NCBI GenBank assembly: GCA_942493215.1
Contig: OW818670.1
Location: forward strand, 1,054,001 to 1,118,000
DNA: 64,000 nucleotides
Origin: G942493215 sp942493215
Lineage (GTDB): Bacteria; Bacillota_I; Bacilli_A; RF39; UBA660
Direction of reading: 5' to 3'
In this document: piece after piece, positions 51,500 to 60,664 of the stretch
Layout: every line of letters begins with the position of its first letter
Position numbering within the stretch: position 1 is the first letter of the stretch
Notes under the pieces: generated by a model
What the model was told of the DNA's origin: nothing
The model's database searches: none
What the model saw: the letters and a program-made list of their open reading frames with translations, nothing else
Made by a program: the position numbers and the translations under genes

Positions 51500-52774
51500 G
51501 TGAATAACACTATAGGGGAAAAAACCATTAATTTTATAAAAAATGTATATCAACGACCTAATATTATTGATAACCCAACTTGTTATATTTATGATTTAGA
51601 TATAATTAAACAAAATGTTAAATTACTAGAAAAATATGCTCCTTCTCAAATAAGCTTATATTATGCTATGAAAGCTAATCCTCATAAAAGAGTGCTTTCA
51701 TATATTCATGATTTAGATTTTGTTAAAGGTGTTGAAATAGCGTCTTCTGGCGAATTAGAAAAAGCTAAACCGTTTTTTACACCAAGTACTATTATTTTTA
51801 CTGGTCCTGGTAAAACAGAAAAGGAATTAGAATCAGCTATAAAAAGTGGCATTAGGTTAATAAATGTTGAGTCAATTGTTGAAGCTATTAGAGTTAATAA
51901 TATAGCTGAAAAATTAGGTATTACTAAAGTAGATATATTAATAAGAATAAATACTAATTATTGTATTGAAGATGCTAGTGAATTAATGGGTGGCCATTCA
52001 ACAAAAATGGGAATTGATGAAGATAAGTATATTGATAGCTTTAAAATGATAAGTTCTTTACCAAGAATAAATATTCGCGGTGTCCATATTTTTGCTGCCA
52101 GTGGGGTTATAGAATATAAGAGTTTATTAAAAGCAAATAATTATATATTTCAATTAGTAGCGCAATTAGAAAAACTAACTAAAAAAATTGATATAATTGA
52201 TTTAGGGGGTGGATTAGGTATTGATTATACCAATAATAATCGCTTATTTAATGTCAAAGATTATTTTTATGAACTATCCTTATTAATTAATGAATATGGC
52301 TTTAATAATAAAGAAATAATTATAGAATTAGGTACATATCTTGTTGGTAATGCAGGCCTTTATACTGCTAAAATAATCGATATTAAGGAAATAAAAGGAC
52401 ATAAACATATTATTATTGCTGGTGGTATTAATCATATGGGATTACCACTAGAGATGCGAAGAAAACATCCAGTTAATATTATTTCTATGAACGTTAAAAA
52501 ATTATATAATGATCAACCTAGTGTAAATAATGAACTAGCTGATATTAGTGGGCCTCTATGTATGATTACTGATAAGCTGTCTTGGGATGATCAAATTATA
52601 GAAGCAAATATAGGTGATATAGTTGTCTTTAGGCAAGCAGGGGCTTATTGCTATAGTGAAGGAATGTTGCAGTTTTTAAGTCATCCTTATCCTGAAGAAT
52701 TATTTGTTCCTAATGAAGATGAATTAATTTTTATAGATATAATAAATGAAGGAGATGTTACATATGAGCGATGA
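51500..52774 (+). CDS. Type III PLP-dependent decarboxylase
   Basis: A 424-aa fold III enzyme related to diaminopimelate, ornithine and siderophore-pathway decarboxylases. The PLP lysine lies in YYAMKANPHKRVL (near residue 57). Other elements are VEIASSGELEKA, GVHIFAASGV, IDLGGGLGIDY (phosphate-binding Gly loop), the Glu of IIIELGTYLV and GAYCYSEGMLQFLSHPYPEE at the C-terminus. The usual CxxD/H active-site segment reads GPLCMITDKLSWD, consistent with decarboxylation. The amino-acid substrate is not determinable. GTG start with GAGGTGG upstream. It overlaps the GNAT gene by 11 bases. Confidence 0.88.
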   Translation: MNNTIGEKTINFIKNVYQRPNIIDNPTCYIYDLDIIKQNVKLLEKYAPSQISLYYAMKANPHKRVLSYIHDLDFVKGVEIASSGELEKAKPFFTPSTIIFTGPGKTEKELESAIKSGIRLINVESIVEAIRVNNIAEKLGITKVDILIRINTNYCIEDASELMGGHSTKMGIDEDKYIDSFKMISSLPRINIRGVHIFAASGVIEYKSLLKANNYIFQLVAQLEKLTKKIDIIDLGGGLGIDYTNNNRLFNVKDYFYELSLLINEYGFNNKEIIIELGTYLVGNAGLYTAKIIDIKEIKGHKHIIIAGGINHMGLPLEMRRKHPVNIISMNVKKLYNDQPSVNNELADISGPLCMITDKLSWDDQIIEANIGDIVVFRQAGAYCYSEGMLQFLSHPYPEELFVPNEDELIFIDIINEGDVTYER

Positions 52775-53396
52775 CCAAACATTAACTATGCTTGACATTT
52801 TTTTCACTTCAGCCAAAATAGATGATATTGCAGCTATGGTTGAAATAGAAAAGGAGTATTTTGCTTCATATGGTCGTGCCTATAATGAGGAGTTTATGTT
52901 GAGATGGTATCGACACAATCCGGATATGTTTTATGTACTTAAAACGGCCTATGATGAAATATTAGCTTTTGCCATATTGACTCCTGTGACAGAAAAACTA
53001 TATGGGGATATAAGAAGCGGTAAAGTTGCCGATTTGTTTGATTTTCCAGAATCAGAAGTACCAAGAAATTTTGCGTCAGATTATTTCTTTATCGCGGACG
53101 TTGTTACTAGTAGAGAAAAATGTAAGTCCCAAACAGAGGCAGTGAAATTGAGATTACAGTATGAAAATATAATTGTTTTATACAATAATGCTAAAAAGGT
53201 TCTTACATCTTCAGCGACAAAAGAAGGCCTTAAGGCAATGAAAGCAGCTGGTTTTGAGGAAGTAGCAAGCGAAGAGTTTGAGGGCCAAAAAAATTTTATA
53301 AGCGAACTAATTATCACGGAGAAAATATATCAAGAATTAATGCAAAGGTTTGAAATTTTTTTAGGAATAACTAATCCACAAATCCGGAATATATAA
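52764..53396 (+). CDS. GNAT-like acyltransferase
   Basis: A 210-aa protein with a probable GNAT fold: AKIDDIAAMVEIEKEYFASYG at the N-terminus, DMFYVLKTAYDEILAFAILTPV (strands 2-4), DYFFIADVVTSREKC in the strand preceding the acyl-CoA pocket, and SATKEGLKAMKAAGFEEV near the end, typical of GNAT C-termini. No exact Q/RxxGxG/A loop is seen, so acyl-CoA binding is not proven. ATG 52764 is chosen because AAGGAGATG precedes it. Overlap with the decarboxylase suggests they act on one pathway, for example acylating its amine product. Confidence 0.68.
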   Translation: MSDDQTLTMLDIFFTSAKIDDIAAMVEIEKEYFASYGRAYNEEFMLRWYRHNPDMFYVLKTAYDEILAFAILTPVTEKLYGDIRSGKVADLFDFPESEVPRNFASDYFFIADVVTSREKCKSQTEAVKLRLQYENIIVLYNNAKKVLTSSATKEGLKAMKAAGFEEVASEEFEGQKNFISELIITEKIYQELMQRFEIFLGITNPQIRNI

Positions 53397-53421
53397 AAGT
53401 TTTTTTAAGGAGGTGTTATAT

Positions 53422-55317
53422 ATAAACTTAGGTCTTATTCTTACCATAATTAGTCTAGTATATATTGTTTTGGTTACGGTTGTTTATTTTAGTAAGCAGA
53501 GAATAGTAATATTAGAAAATAAGATATATGAATCTATTTTGATAGCAACAATTTTTGGACTTTTTGTAAATATAATTAGTTTTTATGTGGATATAAATTT
53601 CTCGGAATATTTACTAGTAAGAACAATGATGGTAAAACTTTACTATTGTTATCTAATAATCTTTGTTTTTTTGTTAACTTTATATTTAATCTTTTGTTCA
53701 ATGGATAGGTCAAAGACAGACCAAATTTTAAAAGAAAAGCCTAAAAATATAATTCATCCTATTATATTAACTCCAATAGTACTAATAATTATAAATTTCA
53801 TTTTACCAGCTGAATATATTATGGATAATAATGAATTTTATTTGAGTGGACCAAATATAATATACATATATTCTACTGTTGCTTTAGCAATAGCTATTTG
53901 GATAGTTCGCATTATTAAATATCATAAAGTGATGAAGAAAAGAAAATATATTCCTATTTTAGCTTTTATTTTAATAGGAATACCAGTTATTTATTTACAA
54001 TTTATATATCCGGAATTATTATTAGAGACATCGCTAATAACTTTTGTTATAGTATTTATGTATTTTACTATTGAAAATCCTGATGTAAAAATGCTTCATG
54101 AGATGGAACTAGCTAAAGATCAGGCTGAAAAAGCTAATCGGGCTAAATCAGACTTTTTATCTAGTATGTCCCATGAAATAAGAACACCATTAAATGCGAT
54201 TGTTGGTTTTAGTGAACTAAATGAGAATGTTCAAACTTTAGAAGAAGCTAAAGAAAACTCAAGGGATGTTGTGAAAGCATCACATACTTTATTAGAAATA
54301 ATCAATGGCGTATTGGATATATCAAGAATTGAATCAGGTAAAATGGAAATAACCAATGCCAATTATAATCCCATCGAAATGCTTAATAATGTTGTGAAAA
54401 TAGTTAATTACCGGTTTGAGGAAAAGAAATTACAATTTAATGTTAGTATTGCTCCTGATCTTCCAATTCTATTATATGGAGATCGTCTTAATATTCAAAA
54501 GATAATCACTAATTTGCTTACTAATGCTGCTAAATATACCAATGTGGGACATGTTGATTTTGTGGTTAACTGTATTATTAAAAATGAGATATGCCGATTA
54601 TTTATATCAGTAGAAGATACCGGTAGAGGTATAAAGCCTGAAGATATTGATAAGTTGTTTACGAAGTTTAATCGTCTTGAAGAAGATCGTAATACAACTA
54701 CGGAAGGAACAGGTTTAGGTCTTGCTATAACTAAACATTTAGTTGAACTAATGGGTGGAGATATAACTATCCAAAGTGTTTATGGCGAAGGATCAAAATT
54801 TACAGCTGCGATTAATCAAGGAATTAAGAAACCAGAGAGTAATACTATTGAAATGAATAATAAAGAAATTAATACAAATATATCTCCACCTATTGTTAAT
54901 AAGGATATAGAAATATTAGAAATAGAAGAACCAAAACAAGAATGGAATTTAACTGATAAGCGGGTATTACTGATTGATGATAATAAAATGAATTTAAAAA
55001 TCGCATCTAAATTTTTACTTAATTATAAATGCCAAATATCAGAAGCTACTAGTGGACAAGAATGTATTGATCTTATAAATAATGGTGAAAAATACGATTT
55101 ATTATTAGCTGATGATATGATGCCTAATATGAGTGGACTAGAAATGATGAAACAATTAAAACAAAATGGTTATACCGTACCAATCGTTGTTTTAACCGCT
55201 AATGCGATGGATGGCGAAAGGGAGAAATATCTAGCAGAGGGTTTTGATGATTATTTAGGTAAACCCATTATTAAACAAGAGTTAGATAGAGTATTTAAAA
55301 AGTTTTTTAAGAATTAA
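53422..55317 (+). CDS. 7TM hybrid sensor histidine kinase, apparent ATA start
   Basis: About 632 aa. Seven transmembrane segments (to about residue 205), then a short hinge ENPDVKM, a HisKA domain with the phospho-His in SMSHEIRTPLNAIVGFSE, a HATPase domain (NLLTNAAKYTN, EDTGRGI, GTGLGLAI), and a C-terminal receiver (LLIDDNKMN, phospho-Asp in LLLADDMMP, Thr/Lys in VVLTANAMDG and GKPI). A near-ideal ribosome-binding site AAGGAGG (53407-53413) is 8 bases before ATA 53422. No ATG, GTG or TTG lies in the right window; the in-frame GTG 53413 is inside the ribosome-binding site. Alignment with the paralogue at 57480 puts the start within two codons of this ATA. No output regulator is nearby. Confidence 0.85.
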   Translation: MNLGLILTIISLVYIVLVTVVYFSKQRIVILENKIYESILIATIFGLFVNIISFYVDINFSEYLLVRTMMVKLYYCYLIIFVFLLTLYLIFCSMDRSKTDQILKEKPKNIIHPIILTPIVLIIINFILPAEYIMDNNEFYLSGPNIIYIYSTVALAIAIWIVRIIKYHKVMKKRKYIPILAFILIGIPVIYLQFIYPELLLETSLITFVIVFMYFTIENPDVKMLHEMELAKDQAEKANRAKSDFLSSMSHEIRTPLNAIVGFSELNENVQTLEEAKENSRDVVKASHTLLEIINGVLDISRIESGKMEITNANYNPIEMLNNVVKIVNYRFEEKKLQFNVSIAPDLPILLYGDRLNIQKIITNLLTNAAKYTNVGHVDFVVNCIIKNEICRLFISVEDTGRGIKPEDIDKLFTKFNRLEEDRNTTTEGTGLGLAITKHLVELMGGDITIQSVYGEGSKFTAAINQGIKKPESNTIEMNNKEINTNISPPIVNKDIEILEIEEPKQEWNLTDKRVLLIDDNKMNLKIASKFLLNYKCQISEATSGQECIDLINNGEKYDLLLADDMMPNMSGLEMMKQLKQNGYTVPIVVLTANAMDGEREKYLAEGFDDYLGKPIIKQELDRVFKKFFKN

Positions 55318-55321
55318 TATT

Positions 55322-55385
55322 AAAGCGCTTTTAACAGACGTATTTATGGTAGTAAATGGTGTTTGATAAAAGCTTTTTATTTATA
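55322..55385 (+). terminator. Possible terminator after the first kinase
   Basis: AAAGCGCTTTTA and TAAAAGCTTTTT can pair imperfectly across about 35 bases, followed by T-rich sequence. Weak. The rest of the gap to 55446 shows nothing else. Confidence 0.35.
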
Positions 55386-55445
55386 ATATATAGATAATCA
55401 AAGAAAGCAATATAATCATAGTAGGATAAAGAATATTGTATTATT

Positions 55446-55473
55446 TTGACAATTATGGAAAAATATGTATAAT
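55446..55473 (+). promoter_or_regulatory. Promoter of the adenylate-forming enzyme gene
   Basis: TTGACA (55446-55451), 16 bp, TATAAT (55468-55473), 28 bases before the ATG. Confidence 0.75.
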
Positions 55474-55501
55474 ATTAGCCAAAAGGGGAGGTAAATTTTA
55501 T

Positions 55502-57391
55502 ATGAGAGTTGATACTTCAAAAGTTTTAAAAGAATTATTTGATATTGATTTTTTTAGTTTACCACAAAAAGCTCAGATAGGATTAGATGATGTTGAAAAC
55601 AATCATAATGTTAGCTGGGTAAGAGATTTATACGAGAAAAACAAAAATAATCTGGATAATATAGCTATTTTTTATCGTGGAACTAATATTACATATCGTG
55701 AAATGTTTAGTATGGCCGAAAAATATGCGGCAGCTTTTAGTAAAAAAGGTGTAAAAAAAGGTAGCGAAGTACCTATGATTATGTCCAACTGTCCAGAATT
55801 TTTATATAGTATAATGGGTCTTAATTTACTAGGAGCTAAGTTTAATGCTTTTGGTATGTATGATAAAGAATATATAAAAGAAATTATTGATGGTTGTGAT
55901 TCAGATTTTATAATATGTACTGATGATGAATATATGGGTGTAAAGGATATTATTGATGAAACAAAAATAAAAGAGCGATTAATTTTCTCTTTAACAGATT
56001 CATTACCAAATGGTATTGATCCTTATATTAAACTTGATAGAGACTTTTATGACTTTGTTAATAGAGTACCACAATATAAGAAAGATGATAGTCGAGTACT
56101 AGATAAAACCGATTTATTAAAGTCAATTGAAAAAGACGAAATAAAAGGTATAACCGAATATAATGAGGGAGATATTAACACAGAGTTTTCAGTTAATTAT
56201 AGTAGTGGTACAACTACCCCTCGACCTAAAGCCATAGTTCATACTAATCGTAGTTTTATAACTATTGGACGTTTCCAGGATCCAGATATGTCCGGACTTC
56301 AGAAAATGCAAAATTTAAGAGGTTTAGCTCTTATTCCAACGCATTCTAATAGTGGAGTTATATCAAGTATGTCTGATGTTTTATATAAAGGATGTACGGT
56401 TGCTCTTGAACCAATCTATAAAAAAGAGTTTTTTATGACTAGTGTAGCTATAAATAAACCGCACTATTTAGCTGCTGCTCGTAATATGATTGTATATGGT
56501 GCAAAACAATTATATGGTGATCCACGTTTTAAAGGCTTTAAGATGCCTAATATGTTAATGATGACATCAGTTGGTGAGCCAACATCAAAGGGTGAAGAAA
56601 AGTTTATTAATAAGATGATGCGAAGAGCTCGTTGTATTTTCCCTTTAGCAATTGGTGGTGGTGATTGTGAACGAGGAGGAATGTTCTTTACTCCTTATCG
56701 TTCAATCAGAAAGTTAATGAAAAATCCTAAAATGGTTTTATCTCATTCACCTTGGCAACTTGAAAATTATCCAATGGTTCAATTACAAGTTGTAGATAAA
56801 GATGGACACAAAGTAACTGACGGTCAGGTTGGAATTCTTCTTGTTAAGACTCCAACCATGATGAAAGGTTATAAAAGCGATCCTGATGCCACTAAAAAGC
56901 AATATGCATATGATGCAAAGGGTGGAAGATGGGCTAATCTTGCAGCTTATGCTAAACGTTATGAAAATGGGACTTATGAAATGCTTGAAAGAGTAGGAAA
57001 AGAATTAGTATTAGCTGACGGGTCTAAAATGCCACTATTTTGTATTGGTAAAGAAGTTGAAAAAGATACTAAACATATATTGTCTTATGAGGTAGTGAAT
57101 GTTAATAATATACCGGTTGTTCATATAGAATTTCAACCGGATGCTAAAATTAATTTATTAAAAGTATTATCTGGTGTTGAACACCGAATTGCTCTTGCAT
57201 GTGGTCAAGAAATAGCTGATAAAGTATTATTTAGAATTAGAGGTTTTGAAGAAGGCTTCCAAGGAACACCAAGTGAGAAAAGAAGTTATTCAGCCTTATT
57301 AAAGGAAGGAATAACTGACAGATGTAAAAGTCTAAAAACATGGGGAATGGTTCCAAAAGAAGTTGAATTGGTTAGAAGTACAGTTAGATAA
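55502..57391 (+). CDS. AMP-binding (ANL superfamily) adenylate-forming enzyme
   Basis: A 629-aa protein of the acyl-CoA synthetase/NRPS adenylation superfamily. The N-terminus (IAIFYRGTNITYREMFSMAE, VPMIMSNCPEFLYSIMGLNL) is typical. The phosphate loop reads YSSGTTTPRPKAIVHTNRS, an altered form of YSSGTTGxPKG. GxExY-like elements are weak. The hinge/A8 region is recognisable (GRWANLAAYAKR.., GKELVLADGSKM), and the C-terminal lysine region carries GTPSEKRSYSALLKEG. Carboxylate substrate and acceptor are unknown. ATG 55502 follows GGGGAGG. It has its own promoter and lies between two nearly identical kinases. Confidence 0.85.
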   Translation: MRVDTSKVLKELFDIDFFSLPQKAQIGLDDVENNHNVSWVRDLYEKNKNNLDNIAIFYRGTNITYREMFSMAEKYAAAFSKKGVKKGSEVPMIMSNCPEFLYSIMGLNLLGAKFNAFGMYDKEYIKEIIDGCDSDFIICTDDEYMGVKDIIDETKIKERLIFSLTDSLPNGIDPYIKLDRDFYDFVNRVPQYKKDDSRVLDKTDLLKSIEKDEIKGITEYNEGDINTEFSVNYSSGTTTPRPKAIVHTNRSFITIGRFQDPDMSGLQKMQNLRGLALIPTHSNSGVISSMSDVLYKGCTVALEPIYKKEFFMTSVAINKPHYLAAARNMIVYGAKQLYGDPRFKGFKMPNMLMMTSVGEPTSKGEEKFINKMMRRARCIFPLAIGGGDCERGGMFFTPYRSIRKLMKNPKMVLSHSPWQLENYPMVQLQVVDKDGHKVTDGQVGILLVKTPTMMKGYKSDPDATKKQYAYDAKGGRWANLAAYAKRYENGTYEMLERVGKELVLADGSKMPLFCIGKEVEKDTKHILSYEVVNVNNIPVVHIEFQPDAKINLLKVLSGVEHRIALACGQEIADKVLFRIRGFEEGFQGTPSEKRSYSALLKEGITDRCKSLKTWGMVPKEVELVRSTVR

Positions 57392-57400
57392 AAAATAAAA

Positions 57401-57433
57401 AATATTATATATTAAATTATATAATATTTTTTT
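57401..57433 (+). terminator. Terminator
   Basis: AATATTATATA, loop TTAAAT, TATATAATATT, then T residues. Confidence 0.75.
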
Positions 57434-57444
57434 GTTAAAAGTAG

Positions 57445-57453
57445 TGGTATAAT
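57445..57453 (+). promoter_or_regulatory. Extended -10 promoter of the second kinase
   Basis: TGGTATAAT (TGnTATAAT), 26 bases before the ATG, just after the terminator. Confidence 0.55.
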
Positions 57454-57479
57454 CTATATAGTAAGTGAGGCAATAGGCT

Positions 57480-59357
57480 ATGGGAATTTCATTTATTATA
57501 TCTGGATTATGTATGAGTTTACTAATTAATTTAGTCTATTTTTCCAAAAAAAGAATAGATAGTTTTGAAACCAAAATATATGGATATTTATTATTAGCTA
57601 ATTTATTTGGTTTATTAGTGGAATTGAGTTGTGGTTTATTGGTGCCACTTTATGATATACCAAAGTTATTACAAGATATCTTTGTGAAAACTTATTTGTT
57701 GTATTTAGTTGGTTGGTCAATACTATTTTTTTATTATGTTATTATTGCTAATAATCAAAACTATAGTAAAATAAGAGAAAAACTAAAAAAAATAACAACC
57801 GTATTATTTGGTGTCATAGCGTTGCTAATTATTTTATTACCAATTGAACATATCGTTTTAAATGATAATGCTGTATACTCACAAGGCTTTGCTGTAAGTG
57901 TAACATATATTTTTACAGGAGTAGCCATTTTAGCCATGTTTATAGTTATAATGACCAATATCAAAAATATTAAAAGTAAAAAAAATATACCATTATTGGC
58001 ATTTATGTTATTAGGGACTTTAGTAACAATTATTCAAGCTACACATCCTGAATTACTAATTGTTACGGCTATGGAATCATATGTTTCATTAATTATGTAT
58101 TTTACTATTGAAAATCCCGATGTAAAGATGGTTCATGAGATGGAACTGTCTAAAGATCAAGCCGAAAAAGCTAATCGGGCTAAATCAGATTTTTTGTCTA
58201 GTATGTCTCATGAAATAAGAACACCATTAAATGCGATTGTTGGTTTTAGTGAATTAAATGAGAATGTTAAGACTTTAGAAGAAGCTAAAGAAAACTCACG
58301 TGATGTTGTGAAAGCTTCGCACACCTTACTAGAAATAATCAATGGCGTATTGGATATATCAAGAATTGAATCAGGTAAGATGGAAATAACCAATGCCAAT
58401 TATAATCCCATTGAGATGCTTAATAATATCATTAAAATAGTTAATTATCGGTTTGAGGAAAAGAAATTACAATTTAATATTCATATAGCTCCTGATCTTC
58501 CGATTTTATTATATGGAGATCGTCTTAATATTCAGAAAATAATCACCAATTTACTTACCAATGCGGCTAAATATACCAATGCTGGCCATGTTGATTTTGT
58601 GGTTAATTGTCTTATTAAAAATGATATATGTCGGTTATTTATATCGGTAGAAGATACTGGTAGAGGTATAAAACCAGAGGACATTAATAAATTATTTACC
58701 AAGTTTAATCGTCTTGAAGAAGATCGTAATACAACTACGGAAGGAACAGGTTTAGGACTTGCTATAACTAAACATTTAGTTGAACTAATGGGTGGAGATA
58801 TAACTATCCAAAGTGTTTATGGACAGGGATCAAAATTTACGGTAGCGATTAATCAAGGTATTAAGAAACCAGAAAATAATCCTGTCGAAATAAATAATAA
58901 AAATAGTAATACCAATATAATTCAATCTAATGATAATGAGAATGATATTGAAATACTAGATATAGAAGAACCAAAACAAGAATGGGGTTTAACTGATAAG
59001 AAAGTATTATTAATAGACGATAATAAAATGAATTTAAAAATCGCATCTAAATTTTTACTCAATTATAAATGTCAAGTATCAGAAGCTACTAGTGGACAAG
59101 AATGTATTGATCTTATTAATCGTGGTGAAAAATACGATTTATTATTAGCTGATGATATGATGCCTAATATGAGCGGATTAGAAATGATGAAACAATTAAA
59201 ACAAAAAGGTTATACTGTACCTATAGTTGTATTAACAGCAAATGCGATGGATGGCGAAAGAGAAAAATATCTAGCAGAAGGTTTTGATGATTATTTAGGT
59301 AAACCCATTATTAAACAAGAGTTAGATAGAGTATTTAAAAAGTTTTTTGAACATTAA
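57480..59357 (+). CDS. 7TM hybrid sensor histidine kinase, paralogue of 53422-55317
   Basis: A 625-aa protein with the same layout: seven transmembrane segments, ENPDVKM hinge, HisKA (SMSHEIRTPLNAIVGFSE), HATPase and receiver. From the hinge onward it is almost identical to the first kinase, including long runs of identical nucleotides, while the seven-segment sensors are clearly different in sequence. This means recent duplication or gene conversion of the signalling half and divergence of the sensing half. Both kinases would therefore feed the same downstream partner from different inputs. ATG start with GTGAGG upstream. Confidence 0.93.
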   Translation: MGISFIISGLCMSLLINLVYFSKKRIDSFETKIYGYLLLANLFGLLVELSCGLLVPLYDIPKLLQDIFVKTYLLYLVGWSILFFYYVIIANNQNYSKIREKLKKITTVLFGVIALLIILLPIEHIVLNDNAVYSQGFAVSVTYIFTGVAILAMFIVIMTNIKNIKSKKNIPLLAFMLLGTLVTIIQATHPELLIVTAMESYVSLIMYFTIENPDVKMVHEMELSKDQAEKANRAKSDFLSSMSHEIRTPLNAIVGFSELNENVKTLEEAKENSRDVVKASHTLLEIINGVLDISRIESGKMEITNANYNPIEMLNNIIKIVNYRFEEKKLQFNIHIAPDLPILLYGDRLNIQKIITNLLTNAAKYTNAGHVDFVVNCLIKNDICRLFISVEDTGRGIKPEDINKLFTKFNRLEEDRNTTTEGTGLGLAITKHLVELMGGDITIQSVYGQGSKFTVAINQGIKKPENNPVEINNKNSNTNIIQSNDNENDIEILDIEEPKQEWGLTDKKVLLIDDNKMNLKIASKFLLNYKCQVSEATSGQECIDLINRGEKYDLLLADDMMPNMSGLEMMKQLKQKGYTVPIVVLTANAMDGEREKYLAEGFDDYLGKPIIKQELDRVFKKFFEH

Positions 59358-59408
59358 ACATATAACGATAAAAATAATTAATTTATGGTAACTATATATG
59401 GAGGATAT

Positions 59409-59900
59409 ATGAGTAAAAGTATAAGGGTTGTTGATAATAATACCAAATTTAAACTTCGAGTAGCAGGTTTATTAATAAAAGATAATCAATTATTAGTTGA
59501 TGAAGCAAATAATTGTGGTTTTAAATGTTTGCCTGGTGGATATGTTCAATTATTAGAAAGTACAACAATAGCTTTAGAAAGAGAAATGTTTGAAGAATTG
59601 GGTTTTCAAATTGAAGTCGACAAGCTTTATGGGATTATTGAAAATTTCTTTGTTAATAAATACAGTGAAAATGTTCATGAGATTTGTTTTTATTATTTAG
59701 TAAATGCTAAAGACAATAAAATATTAGATCAAAATAAGTTTAATATAAAAGAGTTAGATAATGGGATGATGATTAATCATAATTATGAATGGGTAGACTT
59801 TAATTTACTAGAGGGTGCTAATTTTAAGCCAATTGCCTTAATTGATAAATTATTAAGAAAAGATTTTAATCTTTTTCATCTAATCCATAAGGATAGTTAG
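59409..59900 (+). CDS. Nudix hydrolase
   Basis: A 163-aa protein with a full Nudix box (GGYVQLLESTTIALEREMFE then ELG: GX5EX7REX2EEXG). Flanking segments (KLRVAGLLIKDNQLLVDEA, ENVHEICFYYLVNA) suit an ADP-ribose/NUDT-type pyrophosphatase. Substrate unknown. ATG 59409 follows GGAGG at 59400-59404; an in-frame ATG at 59385 lacks a site. It may end the signalling cluster; a terminator follows. Confidence 0.85.
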   Translation: MSKSIRVVDNNTKFKLRVAGLLIKDNQLLVDEANNCGFKCLPGGYVQLLESTTIALEREMFEELGFQIEVDKLYGIIENFFVNKYSENVHEICFYYLVNAKDNKILDQNKFNIKELDNGMMINHNYEWVDFNLLEGANFKPIALIDKLLRKDFNLFHLIHKDS

Positions 59901-59917
59901 GTTTATATATTTTGAAA

Positions 59918-59950
59918 AGAACTTAAATATTATGTATTTAAGTTCTATTT
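59918..59950 (+). terminator. Terminator
   Basis: AGAACTTAAATA and TATTTAAGTTCT form a 12-bp stem followed by ATTT. The T run is short. Confidence 0.7.
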
Positions 59951-60013
59951 ATAAGCATTGAATTAATCTTCCTTTTATGTTATTATTAAATAAGAAAAAG
60001 GATGGATGAATTA

Positions 60014-60652
60014 ATGAAAAAAAGAGGATTCACTTTAGTTGAAGTAATGAGTGTTATTGTTATTATTGGTATTATTGCTCTTGTAACCATTCCTTTAGTT
60101 GATAAGGAAATAAAAAAAGGCAAGACTGGTCTTTATAATTCTCAAATTAAAGTTATTGAATTAGCGGCTAAAGATTGGGCTAGTGATAATGCTCTTAATC
60201 TGCCTAAAAATGATGGTGAACAAATAACTTTAACTGTTTTACAACTAAAAGGGGCAGGTAAATTAGATTTTAATTTAATTGATCCTATTAGTGAAAGAAT
60301 GTTCGATGATAATATGGAAGTAACTATAACAAGGGATCAGAAAAATTATATTTATGATGTCATTGATAAAGATGGTAGCGGTAATACTTATCTCCAAGAT
60401 TTAACAGAATTTAATAATAATACACCAATAATTGAACTAAATGGTAGTAATATTGTTTATATGAATCAAGGAGATACTTATACTGATTTAGGTTGTACAG
60501 CTAAAGACTATAATGGTGATACGGTTAGTTGCAGTTTAGACAGTGGTAGTGTTAGTATTTATACACCTGGTCCTTATGTTCTAACATATCAGGCTACTAA
60601 TCAAGGCATTACTAGTTCTGTTAAACGAACAGTCGTCGTTGTCGCCATATAG
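60014..60652 (+). CDS. Prepilin-like protein with DUF5011 Ig-like domain
   Basis: A 212-aa protein with a type IV prepilin/pseudopilin leader: MKKRG, cut before FTLVEVMSVIVIIGIIALVT. Phe at +1 and Glu at +5 are the required residues. After the pilin helix comes a globular pilin-like part (to about 125). A DUF5011-type Ig domain follows (IIELNGSNIVYMNQGDTYTD..), with one Cys pair (GCTAKDY, VSCSLD). ATG 60014 is chosen to give the usual short leader; ATG 60002 is possible. Processing needs a prepilin peptidase elsewhere. DUF5011 also occurs in the hydrolase at 4991, pointing to shared surface architecture. Confidence 0.85.
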   Translation: MKKRGFTLVEVMSVIVIIGIIALVTIPLVDKEIKKGKTGLYNSQIKVIELAAKDWASDNALNLPKNDGEQITLTVLQLKGAGKLDFNLIDPISERMFDDNMEVTITRDQKNYIYDVIDKDGSGNTYLQDLTEFNNNTPIIELNGSNIVYMNQGDTYTDLGCTAKDYNGDTVSCSLDSGSVSIYTPGPYVLTYQATNQGITSSVKRTVVVVAI

Positions 60653-60664
60653 AAGAGGTAAAAA

